Assembly (NCBI RefSeq): GCF_027596085.1
Contig: NC_072450.1
Coordinates: 4,139,236-4,203,235 of the forward strand
DNA from: Anoplopoma fimbria
Taxonomy: Eukaryota > Chordata > Actinopteri > Perciformes > Anoplopomatidae
Direction: 5' to 3'
Length of the DNA: 64,000 nucleotides
Shown here: in pieces, positions 1 through 15,159 of the stretch
How positions within the stretch are numbered: the stretch's first letter is position 1
How the letters are laid out: the number at the start of each line of letters is the position of its first letter
Made by a program: the position numbers and the translations under genes
The notes under the pieces: generated by a model
The model's database searches: none
What the model was told of the DNA's origin: nothing
What the model saw: the letters and a program-made list of their open reading frames with translations, nothing else

Positions 1-132
1 ATATTTATTTTTAAATGCATTGAGTAAAATGACAAAAACATTATGAGTCACCCAACACGTTACTGTAAAAGGTTTATCCACAGGACTGATGGCTCCATCA
101 TGTGGTGATAAATATATAAAAAACTCCCTCCA

Positions 133-445
133 TAGCAAGTCCACATACTATATATATATATATAAATATATATTATAAATATAAATATGAATATATAAAT
201 ATATATTATAAATATAATAAATATATATTATATAAAAATATATATTATAATATAATAAATATATATAATAAATATATATATTATAAACATGAATATTTAT
301 AATAAATATATAATATAATATATTATAAATATATATATATTAATACATATATATTTTTATTTAATACATATATATTTATACATATATATTATATATATAT
401 TATATATATATATTATAAATATATATTATATAATATATATATACA
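133..445. repeat. AT-rich satellite-like low-complexity tract
   Basis: This stretch is made almost entirely of A and T, with repeated TATATA, TATAAATA and TTATAAATAT words and no coding potential. It is an impure TA-type microsatellite lying beyond the 3' end of psma4. The flanking bases 1-132 and 446-640 hold no gene that I can recognise. Confidence 0.85.
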
Positions 446-644
446 CAACTTTTCAAAGGCATGCTTCAAGACCAGCTGAGGCTAACACTGTGTTTGCTTG
501 TATAAAACTTGTAGGATCAGTAAAGAAGAAATAATTTTGGGGACTTGAGTTTATGGTGGTTGAATCATTTTGTTTAAATAAAAACATGTTTCTTCATTTT
601 GTGACACGGTAACAGACAACGACACGTCCATCAGTTTGGAAACT

Positions 645-650
645 TTTAAT
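645..650 (-). terminator. psma4: Candidate poly(A) signal of psma4 (ATTAAA)
   Basis: On the minus strand ATTAAA, the commonest variant of the polyadenylation hexamer, lies about 57 bases downstream of the psma4 stop codon. No canonical AATAAA was seen closer to the stop. The short 3' UTR this implies fits a housekeeping gene, but the cleavage site itself is not visible. Confidence 0.5.
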
Positions 651-706
651 GTAAAAGACAAAACAACACAGGATTTGATGACAGTAGAGAAAAATAACTA
701 TTTTGC

Positions 707-5502
<4,796 letters not shown>

Positions 5503-5780
5503 CTTCTGCTGTTTGTGGAACCGTCCTGCAAAAGAAAACACAAGTTATGTATTGATGCAGCTAAAAAACAAACAGAAGAAGAAGGCTAAGCTAGCAGCTA
5601 GCAGAGAGCTGCTGAACAGAATGAATCTGCACTATCTGAGCATGCTAGCTCGTTAGCATGCTAGCCCACCTAGCTAGCTCATAACAACGACAGATCTCTC
5701 ACTCGATACATAAAACTGTCCTTACACTCTGATATTAACAATAATAGAGTACGTTACTGTGTATTAATACGTTACCTTAC

Positions 5781-5835
5781 GTGTAAAACGTGTCTAAGTT
5801 AGCGTAGTTTGACACAGAGCGAAAGCTTTAACGCT
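5781..5835 (-). other. psma4: psma4 non-coding first exon (approximate)
   Basis: On the minus strand a good splice donor (CAC then GTAAGG) lies at 5781/5780. A matching acceptor sits at about 5526, just before the short exon that carries the ATG (5525-5500). The stretch upstream of the donor is CpG-rich and adjoins the GC-box/CCAAT array, so it is the likely 5' UTR exon. The transcription start is inferred, not seen, and the upstream edge is uncertain. Confidence 0.5.
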
Positions 5836-6169
5836 ACTTTCAGTTTTGACGTCCCTCTCTCACACACCGGTAGGCCCCGCCCTCCTCGGCCTCTGATTGG
5901 CCACACACCAATATGTCCCGCCCTCTTATGTCTCTGATTGGCCACACACATGCATGTCCCGCCCTCCTCGGCCTCTGATTGGCTGCCACTCATCGCGTTC
6001 ATTAATGTGATTGGTTGAGCCCGTAGTTATATATTCCTAACCTGCAGGGGGCAGCAATGTCCCGTAACGCATTCAGCAATGCCGGATTTTCAAAAGACGA
6101 AGAAGAAGCCGTGCTGCTCTCTGATTGGTTGTTTCAGCATCGTTTAAATCAGATCCGGAAGTAAGCCGA
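5836..6169. promoter_or_regulatory. Bidirectional promoter of psma4 and slc25a44 with tandem GC-box/CCAAT units and an ETS site
   Basis: The region separates two divergent housekeeping-type genes by only a few hundred bases. It contains three copies of a 41-bp unit (about 5873-5995), each with a CCCGCCC GC-box and a CTGATTGG (inverted CCAAT, NF-Y type) motif. Further ATTGG motifs lie near 6010 and 6124, and a CCGGAAGT ETS-type site near 6154. No TATA box fits either gene. NF-Y, Sp1-class and ETS sites are common in divergent housekeeping promoters; binding here is inferred from motifs only. Confidence 0.65.
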
Positions 6170-6295
6170 GTAGCCAGAAGGTGGCTAACTATTACGTCCT
6201 TACAGTATATATATACATTACCAACTGAATGAAGATACTCTGAGTTGTTTATTCTTTTATGCAGGTGCCCTTGGAATAAACATCTGTCCGAAAAG
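6170..6295 (+). other. slc25a44: slc25a44 non-coding first exon (approximate)
   Basis: The strong donor AAAAG|GTAAGT at 6295/6296 ends a short leader downstream of the ETS site. The coding exon has a matching acceptor (TTTCTGCAG) at 7654, so this is the probable 5' UTR exon. Its start is only inferred from the promoter motifs. The 1.4-kb intron carries the inverted retroposon copy described separately. Confidence 0.5.
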
Positions 6296-6751
6296 GTAAG
6301 TGGATGCTAATCAAAGCGATGCTAATGCTACAGTTAGCTCAGTGTTAGCCATCAGGCTTTAACCTCATTAGCATATCAGGCAGATGACAATAAACACGTG
6401 TTTAATGAAGCAGCCGGTGTTGTGGTTTTGTGACTGAGTGTGTGGGTTTCATGTGGTGTGTTTTCTAGCTTCACAGCAGCTCGGGGACACCGTGTCCTCT
6501 GACTGGTGTCCATACTGGTGGGCCATGTCCATACTGGTGTGTGGCCACTGGGAGAGCAGGGAGGCTACATGTGTCCCAGCATGGCCACATGGATCAATGA
6601 TTTAATCATTAGATCATCTCTGTTTGCTTTAACTTGTGTTTCTTGCAGCTTGACCTTTGAACTCCCACAAAAAAAAAAAAAAAGATAACTGGAGATGAAT
6701 GTTGTTGCTCAAGGAGAAGCCAATGTCAATATCAGGATATTACATCACATA

Positions 6752-7080
6752 CATTACATTACATTACATAACATTACAGTCATTCAGCAGACGCTTTTAT
6801 CCAAAGCGACTTACAGGAAGTGTATTCAACATAGGTATTCAAGAGAACTACTAGTCACCAGAAGTCATAAGTGCATCTCCTTTCTTAAACAAGCATCTTA
6901 AAGCATAAACCAGAGCAAAAGTATAGTGCAGAGGCAAATTACTACGAAAACAATAATTGCAACAGACTAATACGAATACAATAAGTGCTACAAACTACTA
7001 CGAATAGGATAAGTGCAGTAAACGAATACGAATACAGTGAGTGCAACAACTAATACGAATGCAATAAGTGCTACGAGGAA
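6752..7080 (-). repeat. Inverted second copy of the psma4-intron retroposon repeat
   Basis: This is the reverse complement of the repeat at 4755-5190. It opens with an ATTAC-rich tail, continues with GCTTTTATCCAAAGCGACTT, then the shared unique stretch, and ends in units containing AATACGAATACAATAAGTGC. It lies in the first intron of slc25a44. The two copies form an inverted pair around the shared promoter, about 1.6 kb apart. Confidence 0.7.
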
Positions 7081-7691
7081 GGCTCAGGGTAGTACTTCTT
7101 GAAGAGGTGATATACATTGTGGGCAGTGCTGCAGATAAATCAGCAATGACAACATTGGATTTGTTGTATGATTTGTGCATTTATTGCAATGAATCCACCA
7201 GATAATATGCAGGTAGCAAGTTTGTTGAATCTGTCCAAATTTAGACAGTCATTTGGTTTTTTTCTTAGTTGTTCTGGCTTTTTGAGGCCTCACTGTTGAG
7301 CTTTCTGTTGTTTAATTGACTTGCTTTTTCTGCTTTTTCTGTCAAAGCAGTTTGTAAAACTATTATTTCAAAACAACTGCTTTTATATGTTTTAAACGGG
7401 AGTAAATACATTTGACTTGAGCAGTATTTAGGCCAAAGATACTCTTGTGTTCTTTCGGGTGCAGAAAACAAAATCATTTCTTCAACTGCATCTCATGTTA
7501 TTACGTTACATTACATTACATTACATGTTATCTTTAGTGGAGGAAGGTTTGCTCAGTTTTCATTAAGATGTCAAACGACAACTTCCAAGGTCAACAATGA
7601 ATTTTCACTCTTAGTAAAAAAACCTAGTTTACTGACTGACTGTTGTTTCTGCAGGAATCAGTCTGATGAGGGGGCTCCTCCAGCTGTCAGG

Positions 7692-9641
7692 ATGCAGCAG
7701 AAAAGGAACATCCAGATCATCGAGTGGGAGGACCTCGACAAGAGGAAGTTCTACTCCTTCGGGGTGTTCATGACGATGACCATCCGGGCCACCGTCTACC
7801 CGGCCACGCTCATCCGCACCCGGCTGCAGGTGCAGAGGGGCACATCCCTCTACGGCGGCACCTTCGACGCCTTCTTCAAGATCCTGCGGGCGGAGGGCGT
7901 CCGAGGCCTTTACCGCGGCTTCATGGTCAACACCTTCACGCTCATCTCAGGCCAGGCTTACATAACCACCTACGAGCTGGTGAGGAAGTACGTCTCCCAG
8001 TACTCTGAGGACAATACGGTCAAGTCACTGGTGGCGGGCGGCTCGGCCTCCCTGGTCGCTCAGAGCATCACGGTTCCCATAGATGTCGTCTCTCAGCAGC
8101 TGATGATGCAGGGCCAAGGGGAGCACCTCACACGCTTCCGACTCAATTCCAACACGGAGGCGGGGAAGTCCAAAAAAGTGTTCGGCCAAACCAGGAACAT
8201 TATGGCTCAGATTTTTGCTGCTGATGGTTTCCGGGGCTTCTACAGGGGATACGTGGCTTCTCTACTCACTTATATCCCAAACAGTGCTGTCTGGTGGCCT
8301 TTCTACCATTTCTATGCGGGTAAGAGGCTAAAATGAATGCTTTCTAAACTATAAAGCACAATTGTTAACTGTTTTGACGTGTCTTATGTTTGTAAGTCTG
8401 TGTTCCCAGTGCATTTAAACATCTGCAGTGAGTATGAATCAACCAGTCCTTGTCTTGTGGTAAATCAAGTGTCCGTTATTCTCCACAGAACAACTCTCTA
8501 AGCTGGCTCCCATTGACTGCCCTCATCTGCTTCTACAAGCCATGGCTGGACCTCTAGCAGCTGCTACTGCCTCAACTGTCACCAACCCAATGGATGTGGT
8601 CCGAGCCAGAGTGCAGGTATTTACTTTGCATCTATCAGGCAGAGATTGGAAGCCTCTAGTAGCTTAGAGATCAACAGCATGTAGGTTCTGGTGCTAAGAG
8701 CATCACAAGCGGTCAGAAAAGTGCCTCAAAGCACAAAGTCTATCATGTCTGGTCAGATATTTCTCAATAGCTGAAGCTATAAATATAATATAAGTTAATA
8801 ATTAGTCAGCTTTTCTTTGTAAGTGTTTATAACAAGTTACTGTATCACTCTTCTGTAATTTGCGTATATTGATGTATCAGGGAAGCTTTCCTCTCCAGGG
8901 AAAGAAAGCAAAAGTTATGCTAGAGTGACAGATTCTGCATAATAAAACAGTTCATAAGCTAAGTTGTGCCTTGTAGAAGAGTCAACGTCCAAAATGAATA
9001 GCTATTGAGGGGAGTATCAATTGATAGGATTAATATACAAAAGGTTGAACATGAGCATATTTCACCTCAGTCGTCTGAAAATTTACATTATACTGTAATC
9101 AAATTAAAAATGATTGAGTTTCTAATGTAGTTCATACTTTTTAATATTGACTTCAAGATGAGGTCAAGTTGGTGAAATGACCAAAAAATATTAAACATGC
9201 TTTTGGGAAAGATTCGCAAGACTAAAACTTCTATTTTAGGCCAACATGTGTAAAACGTATGTGCCACTCAAGACAGCTGTAATCTACATTACTGCTGCTG
9301 GAAATAACCAATATTGTGCATCTTGTTAAAACAAAATCTTTACCCAAAGTAAACATATTGCGTATAAAAAAAATAATCAGAATTATTTGAATATATAATT
9401 CAATGTACGTTGTAAAGCTCAATGCAATGTTTGTGTGCTTCTCGTTCAGGTTGAAGGCAGGTCTTCGGTGGTGGAGACGTTCAGGCAGCTGATCAGAGAG
9501 GAGGGCTGCTGGGGTTTGACCAAAGGACTGTCGGCGCGCATCATCTCCTCCACGCCCACCGCCATCGTCATGGTGGTCGGCTACGAGACGCTGAAGAAAC
9601 TGAGTCTGCGTCCGGAGCTGGTGGACTCCAGGCACTGGTAG
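7692..9641 (+). CDS. slc25a44: Solute carrier family 25 member 44, mitochondrial carrier, complete
   Basis: The product is an inner-mitochondrial-membrane carrier. The mammalian orthologue is known for mitochondrial uptake of branched-chain amino acids. Coding exons are 7692-8319, 8489-8616 and 9450-9641 and join in frame to 315 codons, within a residue of the usual length. The three tandem carrier repeats each keep the proline-based signature: PATLIRTRLQ in repeat 1 (the acidic residue is replaced, as in the family), PIDVVSQQLM in repeat 2 and PMDVVRARVQ in repeat 3. Characteristic blocks are KRNIQIIEWEDLDK at the N-terminus, NTVKSLVAGGSASLVAQSIT in the middle, YIPNSAVWWPFYHFYA before intron 2 and the C-terminal LRPELVDSRHW. 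The first coding exon is strikingly GC- and CpG-rich, unlike the later ones. The ATG follows the UTR in the same exon (acceptor at 7654). Recognition is certain; assignment to the a or b teleost duplicate is not possible here. Confidence 0.96.
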
Positions 9642-10217
9642 ACGAGACCTGCACAGACGACGTACGACGACCAGGTTTTAGACTTCCTGTGAAAACACTG
9701 GATGAAAGAAATGTTTATTTAAAATACCAACATAAAGGTGCAAAATGGAATCAGACCACTGAAACTGACGTTGAACTTAGCTGCAGACCCAGGTTCAGAT
9801 TTTATACTTCTGCTTAACAGGGTCAAAGCTTTTTAATGCCATCAAAGGTCGGTAATAAGATGTTTTTACACCAGAAGACGCAGATAAATTGATGCAATGA
9901 TTCCTTTAACACTCTACAATCACGTTAAAGAATTGATGGTAAGACAAGCACCGGTTTTAATCAGTGGTTCAGATAAAGGTTGTATAACTTATGATGATGC
10001 ATTCACGTCAGCAGTAAACAAACCTTTGTTTCTTCACAGTCGCTTAACTGGTTTCTATGTCTTTATCTTTTTCCTCTGGCCTTTGTTTTTTAAATCGCTG
10101 CCTTTCTAGTGTGATGAAGACAAACAATCTGCTTTTTGGGTTTGTTGAATGCGAGTGAGGAGAAAAGTAGGTGTTAGACTTTGTTTATCATGGCAGCCTC
10201 TGTGTTGTAGATATATT
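9642..10217 (+). other. slc25a44 3' UTR and intergenic DNA
   Basis: This DNA follows the slc25a44 stop codon. I see no AATAAA within it, so the end of the transcript is not defined. No coding exon or RNA gene is recognisable. Confidence 0.4.
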
Positions 10218-10806
10218 TTAATTGACCCTTTGCCAAGTCCCGCCCCTTGAACGCGAATTGGCCAATCATAGCATAGCATGAACCGGCTCTGCTCCATAGA
10301 CCCTCATTAATAGTTTTCAGGCTGGTTTAGTAGATTTGGAGCTCGTCACGTTTGTTACCCTGAGAGGTTGGAAGGAGATGTACGTTTCTAAAATGTTCGT
10401 TTCCACCAAAACAACATGTGGAGCTAACATTAGCAGAGTACGTTAGCACATCTATGCTACACTAGCTACTGAAGGTTAACTGAACAGTGAATAAAGACCT
10501 GTCTGGCTTTACAGGAACAGTATTGTTCCTTCAGTGTCTTCGGTCTGCAGCTGATGTGTTGGTTCACTTTCACACTTTAATCCGTAGCTTTAGCTTCTAT
10601 CTTTTTCTTTTTAACCTGTTTTCACTGATGAATCAGTTTGACATCCTGGATATTTCCTTAAAAAACACATATTGTAGATTCTTATCTCTGCTTCTTTTCT
10701 TGGATCATGTGTGTTCAGGAAGTGAAGTTAGTGACAGTGTGGGCTCCATGGTAACGGAGCTCTGACGTCTGACGGAGGGGGCGGGGCTTAGCGAAGGGTC
10801 AATTTA
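10218..10806. mobile_element. MITE-like element with about 27-bp terminal inverted repeats
   Basis: The left end reads ATTGACCCTTTGCCAAGTCC and continues CGCCCC. The right end read in reverse is ATTGACCCTTCGCTAAGCCC and continues CGCCCC, so the ends form an imperfect inverted pair. The flanks show TTA on both sides, which would suit the 3-bp TWA target duplication of PIF/Harbinger elements. The interior has no transposase. A diverged relative without clear ends lies at about 20520-20945. The class assignment is inference. Confidence 0.55.
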
Positions 10807-12088
10807 TCGTTGTCTTGTATGCTGAACACAGAACACTATTTTATCCTCCTTTTATGGCGTCTCTCTGACATCGTAGTAAATCTTTCAGTGATCAACTGGT
10901 GAATAAATTATTTGGTCATTTCCAGAAAAAAAAGATTGACGGGCAGTAAAAAGAGCTAAAGCTGTTTCCATCTTGTGACAGTAAACGTTTGAGTGCAATA
11001 ATGTAAATGTTTAATCCTTTTCAGAACATGTGATTTGTGTATTTCATGTCGATTGTGTAAATAACATGTCTTAAAGGAATGCATTATACCTAATTTATTT
11101 TCTTCATGTTTTGGGGGGATTATGACCACAAAAAAGTGTCCCAACTTCAAAACCTCACATTATGTTTAAGATGAATAATGTTGAGTATCGTGGCTCATTC
11201 AGTTTGTTGCTTTTGTAACTAGGCTTTTTAGGGAAAGATGAAAATAAAATTGTATTAAGTTTGAAAATTGACATTTTATGATGAAAATTGACATTTTTTG
11301 GTTAAAAGAATTAAAGTGTGAATGTCATAAATAATAATGAAAGGGATTTTTTTTTTCTTTTACAGGAAATGTTTTTAAAAGTAAATGTTTTATGGTAGTT
11401 TTGAATTAAAATGTTGAAAGTAATGTTTCACGGTAAAAGGTTTTAATGGCAACGTTTAAAGGTGAATGTTTTACAGTGAACAGTTCTAAAGGTAAAATTT
11501 GAATGTTAATGGTAAAAAGTTTTAAAGGTAGACCTTTTACAGGTAAAAGTGTTAACATTTTTATTTAGATGAATATTTATATGTCAAAACAAGAAGAGAG
11601 AACAGAGCTTGTTTCAATGAAGCCCTGACATCCTATCAGATTGTTCTGGAGTTAGAAATCTGCTCAGGGCCGAGCAGAAATGTGTCATTAACGTTTAACG
11701 GACACATGATGAATCTGGAATACTTGTCGATTAATTTACATTTCTTCAGGACAGTTTCTCTCTTACACAGAACAACTGCTGGCTTAAATTACCTCATCGT
11801 AAAAACACTTAATTCAAACTGGACAGAAACAAAATTGAACTCACCGGACACGTCTTGGTTGTTTATCCTCTGGATCCTGAAGACGGTATCCCTCTCATTG
11901 CTCTCGTTAACAACGGCATCCAACAAAAAACTGCCGTCTCTGACATTCATTATATTTGAGCAAATCGATGTTTGAATTAATTAACAACAAAAAATATATT
12001 AAAAAAACAGTTTTATTTTAAATTAAAGAGATACTTTGGTAAATAAATTAGCAAATAAAGGAGGGTAGTTAATAAAACTAGCTGTTCC
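10807..12088. other. Intergenic DNA, no gene recognised
   Basis: The stretch is AT-rich, with several AATAAA words (near 10880 and 11242) that could serve a long slc25a44 3' UTR. A run of short related phrases such as GGTAAAAGTTTTAAAGGTA between about 11380 and 11570 looks like a decayed tandem repeat. Nothing coding is supported. Confidence 0.4.
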
Positions 12089-12360
12089 ACCTTAAAGGAA
12101 CAGTGTGTACATTTCTAGAAAATAGGTGTATTTGTTACCTTAGAGTGAGCCGTTCATATCTTCTGCATGTCTCTTGTCCTCAGGGAGTTATGTGTGCAGT
12201 TAGAAAGCTGTTGGAGGATCAATGCTTTACCTAATAGGCATGTTGCAACAAAACAAATCTGATAAGTTAATGTGTTTCCTTTGTTCGCCTTAGTAAAGGT
12301 GACACTGACACCAAAGGTCACGTCTCATTACGTTAGTGAGGTAATGACGGAAAGGATTTA
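12089..12360 (+). repeat. Partial copy of the 'GAACAGTGTGTAACATTT' MITE family
   Basis: It starts CTTAAAGGAACAGTGTG, the same end as the fuller element at 15609-15957, and continues with the shared phrase GTTACCTTAGAGTGAGCCGT. Only this end is recognisable; the opposite end is absent or too diverged to place, so the right boundary is approximate. Confidence 0.55.
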
Positions 12361-13042
12361 CTGCAACATTCAGAACGAGTCTTTAGGCAATTAAAAGTTA
12401 AATAAAAGATTTGACTTGTAATACGAATGTGAGGACTCGTCATGATATAAGAAAAGTATATTTTTGTGACGAGATAGAGGAAATATATCCAGCATTTTGT
12501 GAAAAATAGATACTTTTTGTGGGTTTTATTTAATTTCAATGTACTTGCATTCTCAATTTTCAAATTTTGTGGAGAATAGAACTTTAACAACATAAAAATA
12601 TGACTTTAGTAGAATAATAAGTGTTAATCTATGTCAGATTAAACTTTTCAAAGCCATAAAAACACCAGAAGTGTTAACAGTCTTACTTTCCATAAACAGG
12701 GCGATAGATGGCAGCAGAGCGTTCTCACAAAGCTGCTCAAAGTTGTCACAAATCCTCAAAATCATAAACTTAACTTTCTCCTTTTTTAAAAAATATATTC
12801 CCCCAGAGACCCAGAGACAAATGGCCTGCTGACTGAAACAAACGAGGAGTTCGGGTGGAGCTGGTGACACGTGGTGGTGGAGGGATGACGGAGCGCTCGC
12901 TGCTCTGCTCTGCACATTAATTATCAAACAGTGTCTGGAAGGCACTTTGTCAAAAAGATGGATGAGCCGCCGTCAGAGAAGGAAACAAATCTGACTCTGC
13001 CGGGGTTAGAGGGAGGGCCTCTCACTCTCATGGGGTGTGATG

Positions 13043-13044
<2 letters not shown>

Positions 13045-13090
<46 letters not shown>
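13045..13090. repeat. (GT)n microsatellite
   Basis: A nearly perfect GT dinucleotide run lies in intergenic DNA between slc25a44 and crabp1. The surrounding bases 12361-13044 and 13091-13400 hold no recognisable gene. Confidence 0.95.
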
Positions 13091-13092
<2 letters not shown>

Positions 13093-13399
13093 GACAAAAG
13101 GTGGGATAGTGGGTCGGTGAGAGTTGTGATGAGAAGAGGGTGTTATGTAATCCTTTTCTCTGCTTAAGACAACATTTTGAGATTTGAACAGCAGCAAAGG
13201 ACAAAAATCAGCCGTCATGTTCACATCTTCAATTTTATCGGATTGATGAGACTTGATTTTCATCTTTCAAAAAGGATAGCTTTGCACTTTTTCCAAGTCT
13301 GTGTCAGTAAAACAATACTAACATGCCAATATGTAAACCACAGAAATGGAAAAGCACAGACTTTCCCATTCAAATCCACTTAGCAGGATGTTCTGTTTT

Positions 13400-13572
13400 A
13401 ATGAGATACCTTCCGTTTTTTAACTGTTTTTATTGCTTATTTATAATACTTGGGGGTTTTTTTATCTTGTTTTTTTACTGTCTCTTGTTTGCACTATACC
13501 CTATGCTGCTGTAAATCCTGTAGAAATTCCCCGCTGCGGGATTAATAAAGGATTATTTTATCTTATCTTAAC
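13400..13572 (+). repeat. Retroposon 3' tail fragment
   Basis: The stretch ends AATTCCCCGCTGCGGGATTA followed by ATAAAGGATTATTTTATCTTATC, a very common fish retroposon 3' tail with a short ATCTT repeat. The bases before it (GTTTGCACTATACCCTATGC) fit the same family. The element class is not certain from this fragment. Confidence 0.5.
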
Positions 13573-14288
13573 TAAAAATGTATTTCATCAAAAAGATGTG
13601 AACCTTTGCTTAAAGAATCCGTCTGTTTTTACAACAGCTGAATACTCAACCGTCCTGCAAAACCTTTTTCAACTTCTTTCAGGATTGTTTAGTGCTTTAC
13701 ACCCAGAGGGACAATCCACCCAAATTACATCAATAAATACATATTTAACAAGCAAAATCTCTTGTGGTATCTCATTGTGCAGATAATAAGGGGTTTTATT
13801 TACCCAAAACCCTCTTGGGGTGAAAGGAATTTTGTTTCTCGTTTCCAAATCAGTCAAAAATGACTTAAAAAGACAGCAGCACAGTTTCCCCTTTAACACT
13901 GTGAAACTACTTCCTACCAAAGACATGACTATGAAAACGAGGTTTCTGGAAAAGGGAAGTTCAAGTTGATGTCTCATATTCCAGCTAAAGAAAACCTAAA
14001 TGTTCTGCATGGCTGGATACAAATGGAGGAATCTAGTGAGAATAAAACACGAAAAAGAAGTTGATCTTCTTTGCAGCTTAGGGTGCAAATTGGACTTATG
14101 TGAATAAAAACAACTTAATACTTTCATTAAATAATATTATACTTAAATAAGTATTTGTATAAATGCACCATTAAGTTCCACTAAACCTCAATCAGATCAG
14201 ATGATGAGATGAAACATCAAGACCATCCAACTGAATCATGATTTAGCACGGCCATTAAAAGACTCTAATGACAATAAACCACTGACAA
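13573..14288. other. Intergenic DNA upstream of crabp1
   Basis: No coding exon, RNA gene or clear repeat was recognised. The crabp1 promoter should lie near the right side of this stretch or just beyond it, but no TATA box or other decisive motif is visible. Confidence 0.35.
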
Positions 14289-14310
14289 TGTGTGTGTGTG
14301 TGTGTGTGTG
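14289..14310. repeat. Short (GT)n run upstream of crabp1
   Basis: About eleven GT dinucleotides lie some 170 bases upstream of the crabp1 start codon. They are followed by a G-rich and then GGGAGGA-rich stretch that probably includes the 5' UTR. Confidence 0.85.
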
Positions 14311-14477
14311 ATTAATGAGTGGGAGGGGGGGTTTGGTCGGCTGTGTTGGATCATTGAACACAGGGAGGAGGGAAGGAGGGAGGAGGAGAGAGAGGCTGAA
14401 GAAAAAGGGAGCGGAGGAGACAGACGACAGGAGACGAAAAGAAAAGGCCGACAGACGTTCAAAACCAAACCAGAAAA

Positions 14478-15099
14478 ATGCCCAATTTTGCCGGCACCTG
14501 GAAAATGAAAAGCAGCGAGAATTTTGAAGACCTGCTCAAAGCGCTGGGTGAGGACAATTTACTCTTTTGTTTTCTACAAAGGTTTGAATAGAGAGAGTTT
14601 ATTTGAATTATCCAGTGACTAAACATGAAATGATGAGGCGTTTTATCAGAACTGTAGACGACCAAACCTGGAATACAGAATTTAGACTGCAATCAAGGTG
14701 TATTATGAAATGCATGCAGAGTTAACTGGTTTTAGGTTAATAGTTGATTGATTTTTAAGAAAATGTGTCACACTTGATGTAAAAAATGGAGAATACACAT
14801 ATTTTAATGAGTTTTCGAAGGCGGAAACAGTCTAACATTTAATTAAAATAAAAGCTTTTTAAACAATCTAATGTCTCTTATTTTAGCTCCATAATCTCAC
14901 AGGTTTTAGCTGCAATTTTAATATTTTTTTTACATGGAAATATGGTTGCAGGAGACAAATTGAACACAGCTTGTTCCAAAGTAAAACACAAATGGTTTTA
15001 ATTACGGGACGAGACATCAGATTTGTTAAAGTGATGAACTAAAGGGAGGATGGATGAGAAACAGACGGAAGCGTTCTCTCTTCTGATTGTTTGCACTGT

Positions 15100-15159
<60 letters not shown>

